This document shows positions 1-6,585 of a stretch of 12,339 nt of DNA, piece after piece. A model generated the notes under the pieces. It had not been told where the DNA came from, made no database searches, and was given only the letters and a program-made list of their open reading frames with translations. The stretch covers positions 1 to 12,339 of the forward strand of contig CAZEHA010000078.1 of assembly GCA_964511665.1 (NCBI GenBank), given 5' to 3'. The DNA comes from JAGOEF01 sp964511665. Its GTDB lineage: Bacteria > Bacteroidota > Bacteroidia > Bacteroidales > ML635J-15. The position numbers and the translations under genes are program-made. Position 1 is the first letter of the stretch. The number at the start of each line of letters is the position of its first letter.

Positions 1-9
1 TCTTGAGTC

Positions 10-678
10 TTACTGATATTTTTTATTGCATGATTGTTGATTGTTTTTTATTTTTTCGTCGTAATACTCCATTATATTTTTGTAACCCAATCCCAATCGA
101 CTTGTATAAAACTCGAACTTTGGCTCTTCTTCCGAGGCAATTCGTATACCTAAATTAAGATGCTTTGTTGTTTTCTTTAACAATTCATCCAATTCGGTTA
201 CATTATCCAAAACCGGAATCACATTTTCGTATCCATCATTAATAATATCACATATCCGCTCTACATAAGCAGGCATTTTATAACCATTGCAAACTACATG
301 TAAATCTTTGTCGACCACATTCTCAAGTTCGAGCGAACGAATAATATCTATGTCGAAAGCGGAACTCGTTTCTATATGCACATCGTTTTTTAACACCTCT
401 TCGAGCACAAACGAAAAATGGTTGCTTTTGGTGCAATAGCATTGTATGTATTTACCCGAATAGTTGGCTTTGGCAATGGCTACATTAAACCAAATTCGAG
501 CCCTGTTGATATTCTCGCTGATGATAGGGAGATAGGTAAATTTAAGCGGCGTTCCATATTGTTTTATAATATCCATCAAAGGAATATCATGAAAATACAG
601 CTCTCCATCTTCAACATAAAACTCCTTCTGCGGAAAATCGAACGACTGCTCAATTAAATCAATGTATCGTAATTTCAT
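10..678 (-). CDS. Arginine decarboxylase, N-terminal half (truncated or interrupted)
   Basis: This is the N-terminal half of a fold-type III (alanine racemase-like barrel) PLP decarboxylase, closest from memory to the Bacteroidota biosynthetic arginine decarboxylase, which makes agmatine for polyamine synthesis in the cytoplasm. The opening MKLRYIDLIEQSFDFPQ and the stretch IRIASEEEPKFEFYTSRLG (about residues 178-196) are characteristic of that group. K84 in the YCTKSNHF motif should be the lysine that binds PLP. Family members are about 460 residues long; this one stops at 222. Similarity appears to end near residue 213 (about base 40), followed by roughly nine unrelated residues and a TAA. 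The missing half holds the Gly-rich phosphate-binding motif and the Cys/Asp active-site residues supplied across the dimer, so this product should not be active alone. It may be a pseudogene, a gene cut by an insertion just beyond the edge, or an assembly break. The family call is confident; the cause of truncation is unknown. Confidence 0.8.
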   Translation of the reverse strand: MKLRYIDLIEQSFDFPQKEFYVEDGELYFHDIPLMDIIKQYGTPLKFTYLPIISENINRARIWFNVAIAKANYSGKYIQCYCTKSNHFSFVLEEVLKNDVHIETSSAFDIDIIRSLELENVVDKDLHVVCNGYKMPAYVERICDIINDGYENVIPVLDNVTELDELLKKTTKHLNLGIRIASEEEPKFEFYTSRLGLGYKNIMEYYDEKIKNNQQSCNKKYQ

Positions 679-710
679 AATTCTAACTTTATTACATTAA
701 ATTGTTTTTG

Positions 711-743
711 CAAATGTAACTTAATTAGATTAAACTTATCAAA
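711..743 (-). promoter_or_regulatory. Predicted promoter of the arginine decarboxylase gene
   Basis: On the minus strand a perfect Bacteroidota -7 element, TACATTTG (711-718), lies 21 bases downstream of a TTTG (740-743) that can act as the -33 element. Known spacing in this phylum is about 19-21 bases. Transcription would start near 705, leaving a leader of roughly 27 bases. A second perfect -7 match, TAAGTTTG at 808-815, lies farther upstream but has no -33 partner that I can see. Confidence 0.55.
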
Positions 744-825
744 TCGAATTTAACATTTTTAAATAAGCATTACTTTTTGCAACAGCATTGCATACTATTG
801 ATTTACACAAACTTACAAAGAAAGT

Positions 826-2901
826 TTAGTAAGAGCCCCAATACTTTCGGAGGAACCACTCTAATGCAGCAAGAAACAGGACAACAAAAAAGAGCCATTT
901 CAGGTCAATCAGATTACTTAACTTAACCTGAATAATATAGCTTGAAACGATGTTTTTATTGTTACGAATACTATTTTCGAGTTTCGACAATTCGTTTGCA
1001 TAGAACATTTCGCCACCGCTTTCGTTAGCCAGATTATACATCAAAGCATGATTGGCTACAGTTGAAAGTGCTTCGAGATTGACATCGATTACGATAAATT
1101 CTCCGGAAGCCGTATAGCTTTTACCGTCGAATTCCAGGGCAGCAGCATACAGGTATTTACCCGGAGAAAGCGAACCAATATTTATTGTGTAATAATCGTT
1201 GGTGCGTTTAAACTGACGTTTTATTTCTTTGCCCGATTCATCGCTAATTGTTATAGCCAAGTCAGACAAATTGGTAAGTTCGAAGGCATCGTTATAAAAT
1301 TCGGCTTCAAGCAACACCGGTTCATTTTCGTTGAAAACCCTTTTTGAATCTACAATCAAGCTCTGCTGAACACGGGTCGATATCATGTATTGCATCAGTT
1401 TGTTTATAAAAGTATTAAACAAATCGTGCGACCCGCTGTGTCGGTATAAATCGAGGCGCCAACGCCAGATGCCTTCTCCGGCTATAAAACCATTTTTTAA
1501 ACCGCCATTATCGATAAAAGCAATAAGGGGCTTATCGGTATTCACAGTATTAACCCGTTGTTGCATCATGGTTTTGGCATTACCGCTAAACTGGTAGTTA
1601 CCAAATGGCACCAAAAGCGGCGGCAAGTTTCGCGTAAGATCGATAAAGGCCTGTTCCGACGTAAATGCATTAAAACTGCTTGTCATTATTGGTGTGGCTT
1701 CGTCGAACGAATTTTTAGTCGAAATTATTTTCAAGCCCGATTGCATCTGGTTAAATGCATCAATTGATGATTTGCTTCCCAGTATGTGCAACACAGGAAT
1801 ATTTTGCTTCGACAATTTGGTAAGCACATGAGTAGCCGGATTGTCAACCGATGGCAGCTGATGCAGCACCACCATCTGATATGGCTGAATATCGCCACTG
1901 AAACTTGAAGCAAAAGCCAGACTTACCTGATAATCGGGATTGTTCTTAAGTGCTGTTATAATACATCCCAGATCGGGATGCGGAGCATTTGCCAGTATAA
2001 GTATGTTTCGTCGGTTATCGACTACATTTACCACAAAAATCTGGCGATTATTGGCCAGAGTAATTTCTCCCGATACGGGCTCAAGCACAATTTCAAATTG
2101 CTGTAAGCCTTTGGGCGAGGCTTCAATCTCTGCTTCTGCCGCGGTTTGAAAATCGTTGTTGGTAATTACAATTTGTTTTTCGAACACGATGTTTTCGCCC
2201 TGCATGATTTTCAGTTTGGTGCTTTCTCCCTGGCAGTTCCTCGCTGCAATCTCAACACGAACAGGGAACCGGTTTTTAAAGAATGCGGCTCTATTGTGCT
2301 GCACTTGCCTGATAAGTACATCGCGCACAGCTGCCGTATCGCCCAATGCCAAAGTGTAGATTGTTGTATTGGGTTTGGCTGCATACAATGGATTTTGCCC
2401 CAGGTTGTAAACCCCATCGCTGCACAGCACCACGGCACCCAGATTCATACCCGCATAAGAAGCACTAAGCACAGGAAATACTTCAGAAATATTGGTTAAA
2501 TTATCGGTGAAATCAGGTATGCTATCAATTCGAACCGCCTCTCCAAAATTATAGAACACCACCTTATAATCGTAGCTAAGTCGTTGCACCATCGACAACA
2601 AATTACGTTTATATTCACCTTTGTAGTAGAGTGAGTCGGAATTTATCAGCACCGATTCGGAGTTATCGTGTGCAAACACAATAACAGGCTTATCGATAAT
2701 TTTTTTAGTGGTACGAATCAAGGGAGCGAACAGCAATACAAGGATAATAAAAACCGTGATGAACCGCAAAGCCATCAGCAGACTCAACTGCCAGGGGCGC
2801 ACATTAAGCAGACTTCGTTCGCGGTAGTACAACAACGCAGAGAGCGCGGCCGAGAACAATAGGAACAGTGGTATCAGCCACCAAGGGTTTTGAAAAATCA
2901 T
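826..2901 (-). CDS. Membrane-anchored von Willebrand factor A (VWA) domain protein
   Basis: A 691-residue integral membrane protein. Two hydrophobic helices (about residues 8-27 and 40-62) begin it and one (about 668-685) ends it, the layout of BatA-like proteins. Between them is a VWA domain with a complete metal-ion-dependent adhesion site: D79-x-S81-x-S83 (in HDNSESV), T136 (in LTNISEV) and the SDG motif at 161-163. Next comes a beta-rich Ig-like segment (about 190-295). A segment from about 303 (NILILANAPHPDLG) resembles the class I glutamine-amidotransferase-like fold, but I see no catalytic triad. A second beta-rich region (about 520-640) precedes the last helix. Such proteins usually hold partner proteins at the membrane through bound Mg2+; the partner here is unknown. 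The gene starts 10 bases after the fabG stop on the same strand, so the two are probably co-transcribed. The start has no Shine-Dalgarno sequence, as is normal in this phylum. The domain call is firm; the role is not known. Confidence 0.85.
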   Translation of the reverse strand: MIFQNPWWLIPLFLLFSAALSALLYYRERSLLNVRPWQLSLLMALRFITVFIILVLLFAPLIRTTKKIIDKPVIVFAHDNSESVLINSDSLYYKGEYKRNLLSMVQRLSYDYKVVFYNFGEAVRIDSIPDFTDNLTNISEVFPVLSASYAGMNLGAVVLCSDGVYNLGQNPLYAAKPNTTIYTLALGDTAAVRDVLIRQVQHNRAAFFKNRFPVRVEIAARNCQGESTKLKIMQGENIVFEKQIVITNNDFQTAAEAEIEASPKGLQQFEIVLEPVSGEITLANNRQIFVVNVVDNRRNILILANAPHPDLGCIITALKNNPDYQVSLAFASSFSGDIQPYQMVVLHQLPSVDNPATHVLTKLSKQNIPVLHILGSKSSIDAFNQMQSGLKIISTKNSFDEATPIMTSSFNAFTSEQAFIDLTRNLPPLLVPFGNYQFSGNAKTMMQQRVNTVNTDKPLIAFIDNGGLKNGFIAGEGIWRWRLDLYRHSGSHDLFNTFINKLMQYMISTRVQQSLIVDSKRVFNENEPVLLEAEFYNDAFELTNLSDLAITISDESGKEIKRQFKRTNDYYTINIGSLSPGKYLYAAALEFDGKSYTASGEFIVIDVNLEALSTVANHALMYNLANESGGEMFYANELSKLENSIRNNKNIVSSYIIQVKLSNLIDLKWLFFVVLFLAALEWFLRKYWGSY

Positions 2902-2911
2902 AATATTACGG

Positions 2912-3655
2912 CTAAATCATACCTCCGCAAATACTGATGGTTTGCCCTGTTACATACGAAGAAAGATCTGATCCCAGAAAAACCACTACATTGGCAACAT
3001 CTTCGGTGCTTCCGGCGCGGCGCAAAGGAATTTTTTCATTCCACGACGTTTTCACTTCTTCGGGCAACACAGCAGTCATTTCGGTTTCGATAAAACCGGG
3101 GGCAATCGCGTTGCAACGAATGTTACGCGGACCCAGCTCTTTGGCCACCGATTTGGTAAAACCAATAATACCGGCCTTGGAGGCTGCATAATTGGCTTGG
3201 CCTGCATTGCCATTGACACCCACAACCGAGCTCACATTAATAATGGAACCGCTGCGCTGCTTGAGCATCGTTTTTTGTACCGCTTTGGTGAGGTTAAACA
3301 CCGATTTCAGGTTTACGTTTATTACCATATCCCATTGGTCTTCGGTCATGCGCATCAACAGATTATCTCGGGTGATACCGGCATTGTTTACCAGCACATC
3401 GATACGGCCAAAATCGTTGGCAACATCATTAATCAGTTTCTCGGCATCGGTGAGCAGGGCTGCATTCGATTCGTATCCGGCTGCCTTCACTCCCATTGCT
3501 TGTAGTTCAGCCAACAAACTGTTGAAGTTATCGTCGGCTTTCAGGTCGGTGAAAGCTACCTGTGCACCCTGACGGGCTACACCCAAAGCTATAGCACGTC
3601 CTATGCCGCGCGCAGCTCCGGTTATTACAACTACTTTGTTATCGAGTAATTTCAT
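2912..3655 (-). CDS. fabG: 3-oxoacyl-[acyl-carrier-protein] reductase
   Basis: A short-chain dehydrogenase/reductase of 247 residues, the usual FabG length. It reduces 3-oxoacyl-ACP to 3-hydroxyacyl-ACP with NADPH in the cytoplasmic fatty-acid elongation cycle. Visible motifs are the Rossmann-fold TGAARGIG (residues 12-19), NNAG (90-93), and the catalytic set N115, S143, Y156 and K160 in the NYAASK box. The PGFIET motif (186-191) follows, and the tail YVTGQTISICGGM is typical of FabG. The surroundings of S143 and Y156 (SVVG, GQANYAASKAG) match bacterial FabG closely, which favours FabG over a generic dehydrogenase. It is the first gene of a probable two-gene operon with the VWA protein. A near-consensus -7 element TACTTTTA lies about 20 bases upstream of the ATG, but without a clear -33 partner. 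No acpP, fabF or fabD gene is in the window, so its assignment rests on sequence alone. Confidence 0.93.
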   Translation of the reverse strand: MKLLDNKVVVITGAARGIGRAIALGVARQGAQVAFTDLKADDNFNSLLAELQAMGVKAAGYESNAALLTDAEKLINDVANDFGRIDVLVNNAGITRDNLLMRMTEDQWDMVINVNLKSVFNLTKAVQKTMLKQRSGSIINVSSVVGVNGNAGQANYAASKAGIIGFTKSVAKELGPRNIRCNAIAPGFIETEMTAVLPEEVKTSWNEKIPLRRAGSTEDVANVVVFLGSDLSSYVTGQTISICGGMI

Positions 3656-3767
3656 AGCGTTATATTTTCGATGTAAAAGTAATAAAAATTTGGCTATAGG
3701 GGAATGAACCGGCCAAGAGTATATTCAGAACAAATGAATGGCAATACTCGGGGGCAGGCGAAACAGT

Positions 3768-5345
3768 CTATTTTTTCCTGATAAAAATAAAATCACCACC
3801 CTCATCGCCTACATTTTGTATGGTACCATATTGAGGAATATTCGGACTATTATTAATAACTGCCATGCGAATACCCGAAAACAGCTGTTCGGCGGTGATG
3901 TATTGTTCCTGATTATCGGAAAGACGCTTGGTAAGATATAACAAGAATACGCTTTTATCGGGAACCACATTCAATGAACCACTGGTTATTGCCTTGCGGC
4001 TGGGTAACTTATACAACTGCTCCATAGCCCTGTTCTCGTTGAAGGCATCGCGTGTTTTAAAAATTCCGCCGCTAAAACAAGCATCGGTAATAAGAAGGGT
4101 ATGTCGCGATTTAATTACACTTAAATAATTGGTTAAATCGGTATTGGGCAGCCAGTTCACCGGGTTATCCTGATTGGCATCAGATGGCAGCCAGTAGCCA
4201 TTGTTCATATCGGCATCCCAATAGCCATGCCCCGCATAAAATATGAGCAAATTGTCGTTCTCTGAAATGGTACTACGCATTTTGTGCAGTGTACCAATAA
4301 TATCGGCTTTTGTAGGATTTTTCAGGAAAGTGATGTTCTCAGGCTCAAAGGTATAAAAGTTCACCAACACATCGTACACTTTTTGTGCATCACCTATAGG
4401 TTCGTCGAGGTCGCGAATAGCCGGATCGTTATAATCTTGCACACCTATTAATAATGCATGATAGTTTGATGTAATCATATTGTAAGAAATATTCACTTCG
4501 CGCGAATAGACCACACCATCGGCCAAAACATCAATTTTAAGGATATTCTCGCCACCCTGCAGCACAATTTTTTCGTTCAGGTAAAATGTACAAGAATCGC
4601 GCTTCTCGGCATCCTGATACAATACAATTTTGCGCTCAGATTCGTTGAAATCTTTGCGAAACACTTCCCACCCGTTCTGATACAACACAACCGACTGAAT
4701 GGTTAAATCGGTTTTGATGCAAGCTTTTGCATTGAATACTTCTTTGTCGGTTACAGTACCGGGTTTTATAGGGGCATACCAAACAATCATTTTGTTTACA
4801 TCCGGTTTCTCGGTAGTTGCAGCAGTGGCAGGAGTAAACTCGGCAGCTTTGCGCTCAACAACAAAAGTCTTGCTGCCCACATTCATTTTAATATCGGTGG
4901 CTTTAATCACAATTTCGTTGTCGCCATAAGCCAGCGGAATTGTAGCCTGAAAACTACCATCAATGGCCACAGCAGCTTCAATATCGTTTACCATCACCTC
5001 GAAAATACCACTTTCATCCTCAACTTTTCCGCTCAACACCAGTGTTTTTCCTTCTACCTGTGTTTTAAATCCAACTTTTATAACGGGTTGGTTAATATTG
5101 ATAAATGGAGGCGTAACATCTTTTGCGATAATTTCTTCTTTTGCGGCTTCGGTTTTCTCCTCAGTTTTAACTGTGGTAATGTTAAACTGCAGTTTTCCGC
5201 TACTCTTGGTATCGGTGTTGGCTTCTTTTTTTATCGAAAAATTCAAATTCCCCGAGCTACCCGAACTTTGAACCGGATTATCAACCTGAGCTAACAACCC
5301 CAACGGTAAAGCCATGATTATTAAAACTACTGCGATTGTTTTCAT
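3768..5345 (-). CDS. Secreted caspase-like (peptidase C14) protein
   Basis: A 525-residue exported protein with a caspase/metacaspase-type cysteine peptidase domain. Residues 1-19 form a signal peptide, with likely cleavage between A19 and Q20. Residues 27-64 contain two copies of a short motif (SSGNLNFSI and SSGKLQFNI), followed by a Lys/Glu-rich linker. Residues 79-165 look like a bacterial Ig-like domain (VEDESGIFEVMVN, GDNEIVIKATD). Residues 185-290 form a second beta-rich domain. The peptidase domain runs from about 295 (HALLIGVQDY) to the end. The catalytic dyad is intact: H373 in YAGHGYWD and C423 in TDACFSGG, with D421 two residues before the cysteine as in other clan CD enzymes. Such enzymes generally cut after Arg or Lys; the substrate here is unknown. 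No lipobox and no T9SS tail are seen, so the periplasm or outer surface is inferred. It lies 30 bases downstream of the beta-barrel gene on the same strand, which suggests one operon. Confidence 0.88.
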   Translation of the reverse strand: MKTIAVVLIIMALPLGLLAQVDNPVQSSGSSGNLNFSIKKEANTDTKSSGKLQFNITTVKTEEKTEAAKEEIIAKDVTPPFININQPVIKVGFKTQVEGKTLVLSGKVEDESGIFEVMVNDIEAAVAIDGSFQATIPLAYGDNEIVIKATDIKMNVGSKTFVVERKAAEFTPATAATTEKPDVNKMIVWYAPIKPGTVTDKEVFNAKACIKTDLTIQSVVLYQNGWEVFRKDFNESERKIVLYQDAEKRDSCTFYLNEKIVLQGGENILKIDVLADGVVYSREVNISYNMITSNYHALLIGVQDYNDPAIRDLDEPIGDAQKVYDVLVNFYTFEPENITFLKNPTKADIIGTLHKMRSTISENDNLLIFYAGHGYWDADMNNGYWLPSDANQDNPVNWLPNTDLTNYLSVIKSRHTLLITDACFSGGIFKTRDAFNENRAMEQLYKLPSRKAITSGSLNVVPDKSVFLLYLTKRLSDNQEQYITAEQLFSGIRMAVINNSPNIPQYGTIQNVGDEGGDFIFIRKK

Positions 5346-5375
5346 CGGCGTATATTATTATGTATGAACAATCAT

Positions 5376-6440
5376 CTAAAAACGATATCCAAGTCCTACA
5401 CTTAAATCAGATCGGTAAAACCAACAGGTTGAATAGCCGGCGCTTAAGGTAAATCTTCTTATCGACAGCATCAGACCAACTTCGAGCTCCACATCCACAT
5501 AGGGTTTTTCTGTACGTGTTTGTTGATTATAAAAGCTACTGAGGTTATCAACATAGTTGCCATCGATATCGTATAAATCATCAGTTTGGTTAAGGATATA
5601 ATACCCGGGAAGATATTGCTGACTTGGCTCGTCATACCACTCATAATATAGGGTATAAGGCTTTGGGTCGGGATCCCAGAAAAACCAGCCCTGATACTCT
5701 CCGTATTCGTAACTGTAATCCCAGTTACTCACACCCGCACCGGCATACACATGCAATTCTATCCGGTTTTGATTATACAAGCGTTTGGTAACTCCTGCGG
5801 TTACGGCAAATGTACTATAATAATCGCTATACAACCGACTGGTGGTTTGGTATTCACGATAAATATTCACCTCCTCATGATACACATTGTTGTCATCGGT
5901 ATATGGAGAAACATACGTTTTATAAGCAGCGTTCACATTCTCTACATCGAAACCCAGATCGCCATACCTGAAGGCCACATAAGCGCCCCAGTTGCCCACA
6001 TAGCCCAGCCTTACACCAAAAGGTTGCATGATAGTGCTGTTGGTTGACACCCACCATGGGTGCAAAATTTCGGTATTAGCAACAGGTTTATTATCGGGAG
6101 CTTTTGTAAGTACAATATCAACAAAAAATTCAGCACTGGTTAATTCGTCAACTTCTTTAAGTACATCCCACACTACCTTATATTCCTGCTTACCGCCGGG
6201 AATGTTGCTACCCACATCGCCCGTAACAAATTGCAGTTTCTTCTTTTCGGCATTGTTCACAAGGCACGAAATTGTTACATCGAATATTTGTTTGTTATTG
6301 GAATTTGCAATTTTGTAGTACACCACAAGATTGACGCCTTTGTCGGATCCCTCCTGTTCCACTCTAATATCCTGCACCGTTTGTGCCTGCGAAATGAGGC
6401 TAAATATTCCAATTAAAAACGCAATAAAAAATGCTTTCAT
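5376..6440 (-). CDS. Predicted outer-membrane beta-barrel protein with N-terminal Ig-like domain
   Basis: A 354-residue exported protein of no named family that I recognise. Residues 1-19 are a signal peptide (SLISQA|Q). Residues 21-115 form a beta-rich domain of a kind often seen in Bacteroidota secreted proteins, with the hallmark GDVGSNIPGGKQEYKVVWDV (about 74-93). From about 137 onward, alternating strands such as FGVRLGYVGNWGAYVAFRYG, STFAVTAGVTKRLY, IELHVYAGAGVSNW and VDVELEVGLMLSIRRF resemble a small barrel of roughly eight or ten strands. The chain ends in SVGLGYRF, whose terminal Phe fits the signal read by the BAM machinery. Residues 240-282 form an unusually aromatic, acidic stretch that is probably an extracellular loop. 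The gene is first in a likely two-gene operon with the caspase-like protein, so the pair may act together at the outer membrane. The barrel is inferred from pattern, not proven. Confidence 0.7.
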   Translation of the reverse strand: MKAFFIAFLIGIFSLISQAQTVQDIRVEQEGSDKGVNLVVYYKIANSNNKQIFDVTISCLVNNAEKKKLQFVTGDVGSNIPGGKQEYKVVWDVLKEVDELTSAEFFVDIVLTKAPDNKPVANTEILHPWWVSTNSTIMQPFGVRLGYVGNWGAYVAFRYGDLGFDVENVNAAYKTYVSPYTDDNNVYHEEVNIYREYQTTSRLYSDYYSTFAVTAGVTKRLYNQNRIELHVYAGAGVSNWDYSYEYGEYQGWFFWDPDPKPYTLYYEWYDEPSQQYLPGYYILNQTDDLYDIDGNYVDNLSSFYNQQTRTEKPYVDVELEVGLMLSIRRFTLSAGYSTCWFYRSDLSVGLGYRF

Positions 6441-6465
6441 AGTCTTTTTGAGTTGATAATAATTA

Positions 6466-6473
6466 CAAACTTA
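6466..6473 (-). promoter_or_regulatory. Predicted -7 promoter element for the barrel-caspase operon
   Basis: The minus strand reads TAAGTTTG, an exact match to the Bacteroidota TAnnTTTG element, 25 bases before the ATG of the beta-barrel gene. The nearest upstream TTG is only 15 bases away, shorter than usual. An overlapping alternative, TTATTTTG (one mismatch), has a TTG 19 bases upstream. The same 13-base context, TTTGTAAGTTTGT on the minus strand, occurs again at 807-819. Confidence 0.4.
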
Positions 6474-6537
6474 CAAAATAAAATATTACAATTTACACAT
6501 CAATTCATTAAAAGCAACCCATAATAGTTAATATAAC

Positions 6538-6566
6538 AAAAACTGCCGGACGAGCCGGCAGTTTTA
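6538..6566 (-). terminator. Intrinsic terminator of the T9SS cargo gene
   Basis: A perfect inverted repeat: arms 6539-6549 (AAAACTGCCGG) and 6555-6565 (CCGGCAGTTTT) pair over 11 bases around a 5-base loop. Read on the minus strand, the GC-rich core is followed by a run of T. It begins 20 bases past the stop codon of the gene at 6586-8313 and separates that gene from the barrel-caspase operon. Confidence 0.93.
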
Positions 6567-6585
6567 AAAAACAAATGCTATGAAA

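Noticed and set aside
809..827. Hairpin AAACTT/AAGTTT overlapping the stop codon of the VWA gene as a terminator
   Set aside because: Only six A/T-rich pairs, a 7-base loop and no T run after it; it would be unstable.
2146..2499. Plus-strand open frame of 117 codons inside the VWA gene
   Set aside because: It lies wholly antisense to a well-supported gene, its product resembles no family, and it has no promoter of its own.
3192..3572. Plus-strand open frame of 126 codons inside fabG
   Set aside because: It is antisense to a gene with all FabG catalytic motifs; the frame is open because of that gene's codon use.
3717..3749. Two-part inverted repeat (GAGTAT+ATTC with GAAT+ATACTC) downstream of the caspase-like gene as a terminator
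   Set aside because: The stem is broken by an internal bulge, and on the minus strand no T run follows; chance pairing is likely.
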